Positions 11,478-22,600 of a stretch of DNA of 64,000 bases are shown here, piece after piece. The notes beneath the pieces were generated by a model, which searched no databases, had not been told where the DNA came from, and saw only the letters and a list, made by a program, of their open reading frames with translations. Every line of letters starts with the position of its first letter. Position 1 is the first letter of the stretch. A program made the position numbers and the translations under genes. The stretch comes from Diphasiastrum complanatum (taxonomy: Eukaryota > Streptophyta > Lycopodiopsida > Lycopodiales > Lycopodiaceae), in the NCBI GenBank assembly GCA_029204225.1, contig CM055098.1:2169106-2233105 (forward strand), given 5' to 3'.

Positions 11478-11788
11478 TACGAAAGCAGTAAATTTAATCC
11501 ACTCTACAATCCACAACCACACACAAAAGGAGGGAAGGGAAAGATCATAAATGCATCACTCAAGAAACAAGCATGATCAAGGAGCTCAATGGATGCATCA
11601 AACTCTTGAAGGCTCTTCTCATTTTAGCATGGAGTTGATACAATTCACAAAAAGCTCCTCTTCACAAAGAGAGAGTCCCTTAAATAAACAAGAGAGCTCC
11701 TTAGGTGGCATCCTAGTGGAATTTCCACATTTCACAAATTACAAATAGAATAATGCTCTCCACTAGAGGTCACCATCAAAAGGTGGCT
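11478..11788. repeat. Dispersed direct repeat, copy 2 (about 310 bp)
   Basis: Near-identical partner of 694-1003, ending GGTCACCATCAAAAGGTGGC. It abuts the truncated integrase end of the minus-strand Copia fragment that starts at 11789. Confidence 0.7.
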
Positions 11789-13745
11789 CAAATGCATCTA
11801 GCTGCTTCCATTAGGGTCCTGTTCTTTCATTCAGCAACACCATTATGCTGCGGTGTGTAGGCTATAGTTCTTCTGTAAATGATACCATGATCATTGCAGA
11901 AGTCAGTGAAGTGATTCGAGATATATTTGCCACCTCGGTCTATTTTGATCTGCTTCACCTTGCTACCTGTACATCTCTCTGCCTAATTCACATATTTTGT
12001 GAATTTATCAAGCACTTCAGATTTATTCTGAATAAAGTACACTCTCGCAAATTTGCTACAGTCATCAATGAAGGTTATATAATATTTTGAACCTCCTATT
12101 GAGATCACGTTGAATGGTCCACAGATGTCAGACACTAGCTCCAGAATCTTTGTCGTTCTATAGGATTCTTTGACGAATGGAGTGTGCGACATCTTGTCTT
12201 TTAAACATGCATCATAGGTGGTCGAACTGGTTGCATTCAAGATGTTGACCCCTATTATCGCTCCATGATGACCTGCTTGGTAAAGTGCCATTGAGTTCAT
12301 GTGGCAGAGTCTTATGTGCCACAGAGTGTCTGGCGAGTCGTCATGAGTCTGATGCACCTGACCTTCAGGTAGGCATATCTTCAGATGATATAGGTTACCT
12401 TTCCTTCTGCCTTGAGCGATGAGAGTACTGATACTGACGTTAATCACGTTGCATGCTTCGTTAGAAAATGTCACATGCATCCCTGCATCCGCTATTCTTG
12501 CTACAGAGAGCAAGTCTTATTGCAGAGTCGACACGAACTGAACATCTTCGAGTCGTCTGTCTCTATTGTTGGTGTTGAGCCATAGTGAACCAATGTCGTT
12601 CACTTGATATTTAGATCCATCTCCAAGAACTATGAATCTTGAAGGATCTGCACTTCTGAAATCAAACATTATCCGTCTTGATGTCACGAAGTGTGAGGTG
12701 GATCCTGAATCTAGGATCACCTCGTGTGTGTCAGACGTTGATGCTGTATCTTCACAGATGTAGGCGGTCGAACAACTTCTGTTCATTCTTTCTTCGCCCA
12801 TCTTTGAGCTCTCGGGCTCCTCAATATAGGACAAACTATTTTTGTTCTCATGTCTGTTCTGTGCTGATTTGTTCCTTGAGTTCTGGCGGCAATCCACGGC
12901 TGCGTGACCTTTCTTATGGCAATGGATACACTCAATCTTGGGATTGAGCCAACAGGTATCTGCTGTATGCCTGTTTCTTTTGCATCTCACACAAGTCTTC
13001 TTGTCTGCACCTTGTTGTTTTGACCTCTCTTTGGTCTTCTAGTTGCCCTTGCTTGTTCCCTCTGCTTGCTAGTCACGATTCTGCCTCTGATTGGACTCCC
13101 TCTTAGGCCTAAATTGCTTCTTTGATTTTTCTTTGTTGTCGCAGAGGGCCTGGTCAGAACCATCTTTGTGATCTAGATGTTCTCTAGCCTCGACTTCCTC
13201 TCGAATATCGACAATCGCCTTTTTGAGGTTCATGGCGGGATCTTTCGCGAGTAGGATTCTTGTCGTCTGGAACGATTTGAATAAGGCTCTCTACAGGTAC
13301 GTGAGTTGCTTCTCAGCTAACACTGCATTCTCTGCTCCAGAGTTATGTAGTGATTGAAACAGATCCTTCATCTTTCTTACGAAAGAGGTGAGGTCTTTTC
13401 CATTCCACTGCAAATTCGTCAACTGATCTTCCAGCATTATGCTCTGACTTCTTGATTTCATCTGAAATCTGGTGAGCAATGCATTCCACATCTCCTTAGC
13501 CTTGGAGAGTGTAGCCAGGTCAAGTGTGAGGCTATCTTTGATGGAAGATAATAGCAAGGCTACTGCCTTGTTGTTTTTCTCCCTCCATTCGCGTAGCTCC
13601 TTGCCTGTTGTCGTAGGCATTTCTTTTGTGCCATCCACCCAGGGGAAGAGTCCTTCGCCCTTGAGTATCAAAGATGTCTTAACTTTCCAGGCTAGAAAGT
13701 TAGATCTTGAAGAATCAAGTATCGTGCAGATCTTGCTCTAATAGA
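11789..13745 (-). pseudogene. Copia gag-protease-integrase fragment (family C2, copy 1)
   Basis: Read on the minus strand. Gag: FLAWKVKTSLILKGEGLFPW, then EMWNALLTRFQMKSRSQSIM and LQWNGKDLTSFVRKMKDL. The knuckle region is CIHCHKKGHAAVDC, the protease active site is LDSGSTSHFV, and the pre-integrase region has DTLWHIRLCHMNSMAL. The integrase core start is KYYITFIDDCSKFARVYF. The frame then continues brokenly through KVKQIRTDRG to TPQHNG and stops at 11789. RT and RNase H are absent. Sequence differs clearly from families B, H and I, so this is a separate Copia lineage; a second fragment lies at 44655-45462. Confidence 0.85.
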
Positions 13746-14140
13746 CTTGGGCCCTTTGTAATTAGAATAAAACTTGAGGCCCAGAGTCAATTTTAAACTT
13801 AGAGTTTATTTTTAAGAGTTGGGTCCAATTTTGGACTCACATGAATCTTGTGATTTCCAATGTACTTTTTGTGGGCCCTTGGATCAAGTTGGGTCCAAGA
13901 CGAATGGATAGGATCAATGTGAATATTAGCCAATAGGATTGAGGGGCAAGGGCCTTTCCCATTTTATAAAAAGGCACCTTTTGTACACTATTTGGATGCT
14001 TAATAGAGAGGAGGAGACTCTATCATTTTGATAGCTCAAGCATCCTCATTTGCTAATCACTCTTGCTTATGCTATTGTTGTGATTGCTAGTTATTTCCAT
14101 TTCTTCCATGCTTTTTGTTTGTGGTTAGTTAAAGTTTCTC
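13746..14140. other. LTR-like AT-rich stretch, unassigned
   Basis: About 400 bp with no gene. It has a TATA-like TTTTATAAAAAGG near 13965-13980 and wording similar in style to the miniature LTRs at 52-53.9 kb (AACTCACATGAATCTTGTGA against AACTCACATGAATCATGTGA). Probably a solo or partial LTR, but no clean ends were found. Confidence 0.35.
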
Positions 14141-14663
14141 CATAAGCAAAGAAGGAGGAGACACACAAGAAAATGTTGATTACTCACATTTATTGTTTGT
14201 TTGCTGTATTTTTCCAGAGAGTTCAGAGTCGGAAGCATGGTGAAATCATCTCATTTACATTCTATGTGATTCTTCATGTTCTAGTCACATTTTTACATGT
14301 AAAATTGATGTAAGAAATAGTGAGCATCCCAAGTGGACACTATTCTCTATATCAATTATGGTTGTTTCTATTTTGAGCATTACATGACCATTGAAAGAAG
14401 ATCTATTCTTGGGAAGAAGATCATTCTTATGATGGATCAAAGTTCTATGGTCAAAAACTATGCTAGGAGTTAGCATATTGAGGTGCAATATCACTTTGTG
14501 AGGGAGCAACTCATTGCAAAGGAGGTGGAGCTTCAACATGTGTCTTCAAGGGAATATGTAGCTGATATCTTCACCAAAGCATTGGGAAAGGACTTGTTCA
14601 TGAAGCATAGGACTTCACTTGGAGTGCTATCAAAGTTTATGCTGAAACTAGTTGAAGAGGGAG
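14141..14663 (+). pseudogene. 3' internal end of an I-family Copia element
   Basis: From GTTGATTACTCACATTTATT to about 14420 it matches the end of the accessory module in elements I1 and I2. A piece of RNase H tail follows, in frame at 14483-14668: QYHFVREQLIAKEVELQHVS, then YVADIFTKALGKDLFMKHRT and ending KLVEEGV-stop with the stop inside the LTR. It is an internally deleted relative of I2 with the module-to-RNase H order. Confidence 0.8.
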
Positions 14664-16171
14664 TGTGAAAGATTCAACTAGTTTTGATCATTTTGTCAAT
14701 ATTTCCATATTTAGCATATTGAGGCCAAAACTTGTTTTCGATTTAGAGATTGACTTTTCAAAGTTCATTAGTCTAAATTTCATTTGAGTAAACACTTTTT
14801 GAAAGTGTGGGAAAGTTTGGAGGCGAGTTTTAGGAGATTCAAATTTGAATAGTTGGGTACATTGAATCTAGACCCAAACATAGTAGGGTTAGCATTTTGG
14901 AGGGAAAGCCAAGTGGGCAAATGTTAAAATTGGCAAAAGCTAACTTGGTTAAATCTTGTAAATACCATAATGACTTGTACCTATCATCATAAGACATGTG
15001 TGGAGCCTGTTCCCACGTGTGAAATCTATGCCTAAGTCATTTAGATAGATCATAAAGGTTGTACATATCATTTAATTCGGAAACTAGTGGCTAAATTGGC
15101 CAAAAACTAGTTTAGTAGTATTATGACACTTGGCACCATTCTAGTGGTAGAAACTACTATATCACATGGGTAGGAGTGGTCTCCCACGTGTGAAATATCA
15201 TATAGAAAGTTCAGATCCATTATATATAGTCTTCATACATGTCAAAAGTCAAATTTCCTAGATTGTAGGACCTATCTCCTAATTTGTAAGAATCTAGAAG
15301 GTCAACACTAGCCACCAATGATGATGTGGCAATTAATAAAATCTTAGCCAAAGTGGATATTGATAAGCACTATGACCCGTCTCACACGTGCTGGAAGTGG
15401 TTTAGAGAGAGAGTATGATGATTTTTGTATTTAATCCATGATGGATCCACTTTGTGAGGCAAGATCTTGGTTTTGGAGGCATATCTTGAGTATTCTCATA
15501 TTTGTGTTGTGATTTTATGGTTCTATTGCTTTCTAACACTTGTGTACTTCACTCTCTACTATAAGTTCGTACAGGTACTGTTCTTCACACGTGTGAAGGC
15601 AGTAGGTCTCAAGTTTAATCATTTGCTTGTTGTTCTTGCTAGATTTTTGATGGGGAATTGATCTGATTCTAGATTAAATCATTGGTTGATTAGTAGATCA
15701 TGTAATCTAGCTTCCAACACCTCTTGAGGATCTGATCTAGATCCATTCTTGGTCTTTTTTTCTCTGAAATTTCACAACAAATAGGGTTTGGACCTGTTAT
15801 AAATGGATGTAACTCATGGAGAGAGTGATCTTCTCTCTTCTCTATCTCATTTCATGCTTATACATGGTTCTCTTGGTTTCTACTATCCATTGGTCACTAT
15901 ATTGGTGATTGCATGCAATTTTATGTGTAGAATGATAAATAAATGTTATTTTCGATTTCAACGTGTGAATGATAGTAGCTTGCTGGTTTTGAATGGACAG
16001 CAACAGTACATAATCATGTCATTCAAGTTTGATCAAGTTCTACTGGTGTTTGCATCTCATTTTGTGTGTAGATGCTAATTTTTCTACATTGGTGAGATTG
16101 GTAGTGTATTTCTCTTTCTAACCAAAGATCTTTCAAGTGGATTGGATCATAATGATCTGAAATCTTTCATA
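14664..16171 (+). repeat. I-family LTR split by a nested solo LTR
   Basis: Starts TGTGAAAGATTCAACTAG right after the purine tract GTTGAAGAGGGAG and ends GATCTGAAATCTTTCATA. It follows the I2 LTR (28819-29468) closely up to about 14921 and again from 15777. Removing the nested 855-bp insert leaves about 650 bp, the normal I-family LTR length. The last dinucleotide is TA instead of CA. Confidence 0.85.
14922..15776 (+). repeat. Nested solo LTR (F-like family)
   Basis: Begins TGTTAAAATTGGCAAAAGC and ends AAATTTCACA. It resembles the 50087-50918 LTR through shared stretches such as TGTTCCCACGTGTGAAA and GGCCAAAAACTAGTTT. Flanks are GCAAA on the left and ACAAA on the right, an imperfect 5-bp duplication of host CCAAA. 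There is no internal region, so it is a solo LTR left by recombination. Confidence 0.75.
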
Positions 16172-16665
16172 GAGAAGCCAGATGTTATCTAGGCTTGCAA
16201 ATTGACCGCAACTATGATGAAGAAAAGTTATACCTCCATCAGTCAAGGTACATCTAGAAAATCCTTGATGATTTTGGGAAGATAGATTGCAAAGAGAAAA
16301 GTACTCCAATGCTTGTAGAAACAATCCTGACGAATGAAGATAGTTCGAGGAGTGAAGAAGAGAAAGAGATCATGCAACACATGCCCTACAGGAGGCTGAT
16401 TAGATCTTTGATGTATCTAGCAGACAACACATGCCCTGACATAGCTTATGCCATGTCCAGAATGTGCCAATTCAACAAGAATCCAGGCTTAGCACACTGG
16501 AAGATCGCGAAGCGAATCTTACAGTACCTTCATCAAATGAAGGATTGCGGGCTGTGTTATTCTCATGATGCAGGGTTCCAGGTGCACTCCTACAGTGACG
16601 CAAGTTGTGATGAACAGTTGATGCGCGAAAGAAACGTGAAACAAAAACAATTCAGATGGATTTCA
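16172..16665 (+). pseudogene. Copia RT/RNase H fragment
   Basis: The plus strand reads CYLGLQIDRNYDEEKLYLHQ, a TAG, KILDDFGKIDCKEKSTPM, PYRRLIRSLMYLADNTCPDI, AHWKIAKRILQYLH and HSYSDASCDEQ. This is the RT thumb/connection and the start of RNase H of a Copia Pol. It lacks the YVDD region upstream and the RNase H end downstream, and does not match families B, H or I closely. Confidence 0.8.
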
Positions 16666-17507
16666 GATATGATTGTTGGTCACTGCCAACTGTATCATTC
16701 CTATAGTCCTCCAGACTATACATAGGCTCTCTTACTGCCTTGGCTTCGACCCACTTGGTGAGGTAGTCTATGGCTACGACTATGTATCGAGCCTGGGAAC
16801 TCCTTGCTGCAGGGTTAATTGGACCGATGTAATCCAATACCCACTTTTCAAATGGTGCTTGGGCTAAGACCGGGTGCAGTAGGTCATAATTCAATCTCGT
16901 TGATCTTCTAGCCCTTTGGCACACATCACACTTTTTCAAGTATTCATCCGTATCCTTATGAATCTTTGGCCACCAACATCCTGATTGTAGGATCTTACGA
17001 ACTATAATGTCGGATGCAAAATGGCCTCCACCCATGCCTTCATGTGAAAGCGAAATGATCTGGGTGGCCTCATGAGGAAGAATACACCGCCGAAGAATTC
17101 TGTTTGGTCCTCTTTGATACAACTGGTTGGCAATCAACTGATAAGGTCTAGCCTTCAAGATCAATTTCCGTTGTTCCGCCTTTGGTAGTGAATTGTCTCG
17201 TTGGCCCCGCATTAGATATTCAACAATGTCGGTAGCCCATTCGGGTACCGTGTCCACGTAAAATAAGGCAGTATCTGCCAGCTCATCATCGGGTTGGGTT
17301 GCAATCTGCTTCTCCTTGATTTGTGACACATGATCTACCATGTACTGTTGTTTTCCCTTGCGAACTACTATTCGAAAATCAAATTCCAACAACAGAAGTA
17401 GCCATCTGGTGATTCTTCCGGTGTTGCAAGTTTTATTAACGAGATAGAACAAGGGTTGATGGTCCGTATAAAAAGCAAAATGTGTGGCCATCAGGTAGTG
17501 TTGAAAT
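16666..17507 (-). pseudogene. Ty3/gypsy RNase H and integrase, downstream half (element G)
   Basis: Continues on the minus strand from the piece at 33552-33848, across element H. It reads YTDHQPLFYLVNKTCNTGRI and FDFRIVVRKGKQQYMVDHVS (RNase H end). Next comes the integrase zinc finger (HEGMGGGHFASD, CDVCQRAR). The catalytic core opens with WVLDYIGPINPAA and IVVAIDYLTKWVEAKAV. The core breaks off near 16720, so the second catalytic residues are missing. The large open frame 16652-17524 shows the part was still readable when H inserted. Confidence 0.9.
17503..17507 (+). other. Target site duplication GAAAT of element H, left
   Basis: GAAAT stands directly before the LTR start TGTGAAGTTTTTAG at 17508. 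The same five bases directly follow the far LTR end at 33547-33551. Confidence 0.9.
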
Positions 17508-18225
17508 TGTGAAGTTTTTAGCACATGTGAACTTCACCAGACCCCCTACAGGATCTTACTGAGGTGTTGTGATTGCAGAAGATTGATCAAAGAACAGTAT
17601 GCTTGAAAAATCTAAGGCAAGAGCACTTTGGCATACATCTGATGAAAAAATATAACTCTTCACTATGAGAAATGAATGTCAGAAATAATTCTAAGTGTTC
17701 AGTATGGGAAAAAGAGGCTGCTCTTGGGTAGAGAGAGAAAATCATACATAGAAAACTTGGGTAGAGAGAGAATGAGTCCAAAACACCAAAATCTCAATAT
17801 TCACAATATGGCAAAACATGCCCAGCTTTCCCTACATGAGAGAGACTCGCATTCCTACAGTGGAGTTGCATGGAAAGTCCACTTAACTGAACTAATTCAC
17901 CTACCAGAGATCCACATGTGTAACTGCATGCATGTATGGTGCATATACTGCATGTCAACTCATAAAATTGCCTAGACATGTGTAGATCACAAAAACTACT
18001 TTGCATGTTGCATGTGGATTGCATGCATACAGTAAGACTTTGCATGCTATCTAAACATCTGCATGTCATCATAATTGAACCTATCTAACTCAACTCCGAG
18101 CTACACTAGAAGGATATGTGCTCAATTCACACTCCTTATATGTACAACATGAAATCTAGTGGAAATTATCATGGACATGACCCCAAACTCGAGATAGGAA
18201 AGAGAATATTTTAATAATCTTCACA
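17508..18225 (-). repeat. 3' LTR of element H (718 bp)
   Basis: Starts TGTGAAGTTTTTAGCACATG and ends TTAATAATCTTCACA. The adjacent CTCCTTAAAAATT is the complement of the polypurine tract. The partner LTR at 32818 has scattered substitutions and a small insertion near 33328, so H is clearly older than I1. Confidence 0.9.
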
Positions 18226-18356
18226 CTCCTTAAAAATTATGTTCCTATCAACATAGATTTTGAAACTAGGCCAAGGTTAGACCTCATCTTCATAAAGACA
18301 TTTTTGAGTAGAGGCTTGGTGAGAAGATCTGCAACACAATCTGAAGATGAAACATG
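18226..18356 (-). pseudogene. RNase H tail of element H, cut off by I1
   Basis: The minus strand reads CVADLLTKPLLKNVFMKMRS, then NLGLVSKSMLIGT-stop: the end of a Copia polyprotein. Upstream sequence resumes at 23684 after the I1 insertion, where the frame reaches EISLEHV. Confidence 0.85.
18352..18356 (+). other. Target site duplication ACATG of element I1, left
   Basis: ACATG immediately precedes the I1 LTR at 18357 and is repeated at 23684-23688 immediately after the second LTR. Confidence 0.92.
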
Positions 18357-19010
18357 TGTGAGAGATTTCAACTAGTTTAGTCTAGTTTAGTCACATTTTG
18401 GTAAATTGTTAATAAGAGGCCAAAACTCATTTTAGACTTAGAGATAAACTTTTTGAAGTTATATTAGTTTAAACTACATTCAATAAACACTTTTGGAAAG
18501 TGTGGGAAAGTTGGTAGTCGAGTTTGAGAGAGATTCAAATTTGAACTTTGGGTACATTGAATCTAGACCCAAAAATAGTAGGGTTTACATTTTGGAGGGA
18601 AAGCCAAGTGGCCAAATAGGGTTTGGAAACTCTATAAAAGGATGTAACTATTGGAGAGACACATCTTCTCTCTTCTCTCTCTCATTTCATCATTATACAT
18701 GGTTCTCTTTGGGTTCTACTACTCATTGGTGCACTATCTTGGTGTTATCTTGCAATCTTGTGTGTAGAATGATCATTTATTGCTATTTTCGGTTCCACAC
18801 GTGTGAAATACAGTAGGGTATTGTAATTGTACGAACAGCAAACATATTTTATGTTTTGGTTCATGTTTGATCAATATCTCTTAGAGTTTGCATCTCATTT
18901 TGTATGTAGATGCTGATTTTTCTACATTGGCAGGATTGTTGGTTTGCTCCTTATTGTAACCAAAGATTTGGGACTTGGATTGGATCTTGAATGATCTGAA
19001 ATCCTTCACA
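18357..19010 (+). repeat. 5' LTR of I1 (654 bp)
   Basis: TGTGAGAGATTTCAACTAG to GATCTGAAATCCTTCACA. A TATAAAAG box lies at 18633-18640 and a perfect palindromic CACACGTGTG at 18796-18805. Sequence appears the same as 23030-23683, offset by 4673. Confidence 0.95.
18633..18640 (+). promoter_or_regulatory. TATA box of the I1 LTR promoter
   Basis: TATAAAAG in the context CTCTATAAAAGGATG, 277 bases into the LTR. An equivalent GTTATAAAAGG exists in the I2 LTR near 29091-29101. Transcription is expected to start some 30 bases downstream. Confidence 0.7.
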
Positions 19011-19022
19011 TGGTATCAGAGC
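19011..19022 (+). other. Primer binding site of I1
   Basis: TGGTATCAGAGC directly after the LTR end CA. This is the standard initiator-methionine tRNA complement used by many plant LTR elements. Confidence 0.9.
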
Positions 19023-19611
19023 TATTGTGTCTCAGGTTATGAAAGGATCAGCCATCTTTAGCAAGAAGTTTGAGGAGTTACCAATGCTAGAGCATGCTAG
19101 ATTGATCTCTACTCAAAAATCAGCATTTTTGCATGTGTAGAATTGATCTTTTGTAGGTCAAAACTCAATATAGGGTTATATACTTGATCAATTCCGATTT
19201 AACACTTGGCTTACTGGAATTAGATGATTTTTGGTGCATTAGGAAGGTCTCATTGGAGTCTACAAGAAGATATACCAAGTTTCTAGAAATTGCATGTAGA
19301 ATTTGAGATATTCAATTTTTTGTGATTTTGTCAAAACCCTAATTTTGATTGGATCTCTAGTTTGTGAGGTTACTGAACTTTATTTGAGTGTGTTTCAATC
19401 TTAGGAAGTGGCAAGAATCATTAGATTGAGGATAGATCATAGGTTGATCAAGATTTCACTATTCTATGTGTTGATTTTCTAGTTAGAAGTGCTAGAAGAG
19501 ATTTGAGAGGTTCCATATCTTTGTGATTTCTTCTTGAGTTCATTTTTTGACATTCAAGAGAGTGCTTTGTGCATTGGAACAGGTTGAAAGAGAAGATCAG
19601 GTCACTTCAAC
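19023..19611 (+). other. Untranslated leader of I1
   Basis: About 590 bases between primer binding site and ATG with no long frame. A packaging signal would be expected here; the end, AGGTTGAAAGAGAAGATC, is shared with I2 at about 24670, which fits a conserved function. Confidence 0.6.
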
Positions 19612-22600
19612 ATGGCTACAAGTGGTGGATTTATGTTGGAGAGCAATGATAGGCTTACCTCAATCAACTATTCTACTTGGAAGGTGAGGATGGAGTCCTT
19701 ATTGGAGATGAATGAGTTGATGGAGATTGTTGCAGGTGTGGAGGAGAGACCTCAAGCACCTCAAGATCAAGTGAGGTATGACAAGAGAGCAAAGAAAGCT
19801 CTACACATGATTAAGATGAATGTTACCAATGAACTTCTCAAGGAAGTTGGTAAGTGCACATCATCTTTGGAGGCTTGGGAAATTTTGAAAAAGCTTTATG
19901 AATCCAAGTCTACATCAAGAGTGCTTACTCTTAGGAGGCAAATCTTTCAAAGTTTGCAAAAGAGGGAAGAGAGTACTCATGCTTTTGTTTTGAGGGTTAA
20001 GGCATTCAATGATGAGTTAGCATGTATTGATGAAAGCATTAAGGAGGTAGAGCTTGTTCAAGTTATACTTAATGGCTTGTTGGATGATCATGCTAATCTT
20101 GTTCAAAGTTTTGCTATTCAAAAGACTTTGCCAAGTATTGTGGATTTGCAAGAGATCTTGGTGAATGAGGAGTATAGGCTTCAATCAAGAGGAGGTGGAT
20201 CTACATCGACATCTCATTATGAAGAGGATGCTATGTTCATCAAAGGCAAGTTCAAGGGCAAAGGCAAAGGCAAGTGGTCTAAAGGGCAAGATCAAGGTGA
20301 GACTTCTTCTTTTGGAAAAAAGAAAGATAAGTCTAAGTTGAAATGCTTTTATTGTGGAATCAAAGGGCATTTTGCAAATGAATGTTTGAAGAAGCAAAGA
20401 GATGAAGGTAGCAAGCAAATCAACTTTACTACTAATGATGAGGGTCTAGGTGGTGGTGATTCTCTTTTGATGTGTTCATCAAGTCCAATATCAAGTGAAG
20501 GTGACAAAGATTCATGGTGGATTGATAGTGGAGCTAGCTCACACATGACTAGTCACAAGGAGTTCTTTACTTCTTTGGTCACTTATGATGGAGCCAAGAA
20601 AGCAATTCACATGGCCAATGGTGGTGAGTGTGTGATTGAAGGTATTGGTTCAATTCCTATTTGTCTCTCTACTAATAGGAAAGCAAGACTTGATGGTGTT
20701 CTTTACATTCCTTCACTTTCAAAGAATTTGCTAAGTGTTGGTCAAATGATAAAGAAAGGATACATGGTAAAGTTTGGTGGTGATGCTTGTTTCATTACAA
20801 AGGAAGAAATCTTGGTTGCTAGGGGCAATAGACAAGGTAGACTTTTAAAGCTTGATGCTTTTGTTATGGCTAACAAAAAGGATGGAATGGAAAAGGAGAT
20901 TGGTCTCAACTTTCCAAAGTTATCTTTTAGCATCAATAAGATTGTTGGATCTTATGCAAAGTCTAACAAGCTTCCTTATGCTAGATCTAGGTCAAGATCT
21001 AATATGCTTCTTGGAGATGTTCATCTTTGTGCTAACTTGGCTAGTCTTGAGGATAATGATGGTGTTTCAATGGTTCTTCATGGCAAGTGCAAGCATGCAA
21101 AAGATAAGGAAAGAGCTAACTTCATCAATGGAGGTGAAGGTTCTTCCTTGGAAAAGATTGTTGTTAATGATTTCTTTGATCATATGTCAAAAGATGTTGC
21201 TAGGTGCATTCATGAAGGAGGTGGTTCTTCTACATTTTTTAGTGATAAGTCCAAGAAAGTCATTTTTGCAGCAAGTGGAGTCACATTTCCTCATAAAGAG
21301 AGTAGATCAAATGGTTCTATCAAGAGACTTGGTGAGGGAGATAGTCACAAGTCAAGAAGAAGAGAAGTATGTGAAGAGTTCAAAGTAGGATGTACTTTGA
21401 ATGATGTCATTTTGAATGATAGTGAGGAGGAATCATTATCATGTGAGTCATTACCTAAAACATTGAGTAGAAGTTCTTGTTTGAAAAAAGAGAGTACTTC
21501 AATCATTCTTATGTTGAATGTACTAATCATTTTTTTCATGGCTTCTAATGTTTTTGAGGTTTCTACTTCTTATGATGCAATCATTAAGAGGGAGTCTTAT
21601 GAAGGAAAGAGCAATGAAAGATTGGTTCTTGGGAAGATCCAAGGCATGGATCTCACATCTCTTCATCAACTCAAAGGATTCTATGATTATGAATTGATCA
21701 CTCATGATCAAGATGGCAAAAAGTTGGTTGGAGAAGACTACATGGAACAAATCGAGAGGCAATTTCTTCAAGGCAAGGGAGATCTCATTGGTGAGCTTAT
21801 TGAGGTTTGTTATGGACTCAAGAGGGCTGGATTTATTAGGTTTGATACTCATCTTCACCTACTCTACTTCATGTTGGATGGAAAATTTGGAATCTATCTT
21901 TTGATTTATGATGGTGACATTGGTGACATTGTTTTCACTAACCTTTGTGGGAGATCGAGATCAAGCATTGATGAGATCTTGTTGAATCTAGATCATATGT
22001 TTGAGAGGGAGTATTTCCAGAGGTTCAGGTCTGAAGATATTCATATCTTTGATATCTTTGATGATCAAGAGAAAGAGGAAGATCAAGAGGTTGGCCTTAA
22101 AGGGCTTCAACAACACAAAAGGAAAGGTGGCAATTTGGAGCTAGTCAAGAGTATCAAAGGAAGGTTATTTGGCAAAGATGTTATGGATCTATTTTTGCAG
22201 CTTATTGAAGACTCAAGTAAGGTCAAAGGAGCAGCAAGGAAGTGTTGTTCAAGTTTACTTTACTTGTTCTATCTCATGTTTGAGCTATTTCATGTGGATG
22301 TGTGCAAATTGTCAAGATATGGACAAACTAGCTACATTGTCTTGCAATATCTTATTGTTGGAGTTGTACTAGCATTCTTGGCTGGTTTTGCTGATGGAAA
22401 TGAAGTTATTGGAGGTTCATTATGTCACTCATCCATGGCTAAGTTCTCAAGTGTTGAGCTACTTGGTGCCAATACTTGGGGATTGTCAATTTTTGGTGAA
22501 TTCATGGTCATTTTCTTGTGTCAAGTAGATCTTGAAGATGGACTAGTGCAAATTACTTGGTTTATGGAGTCATGTGGTGCTAGATTTGCATCATGTATAT

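Noticed and set aside
18493-18816. 107-codon ORF, identical at 18493 and 23166
   Set aside because: It lies wholly inside both I1 LTRs and is duplicated because the LTRs are identical; no domain or codon signal.
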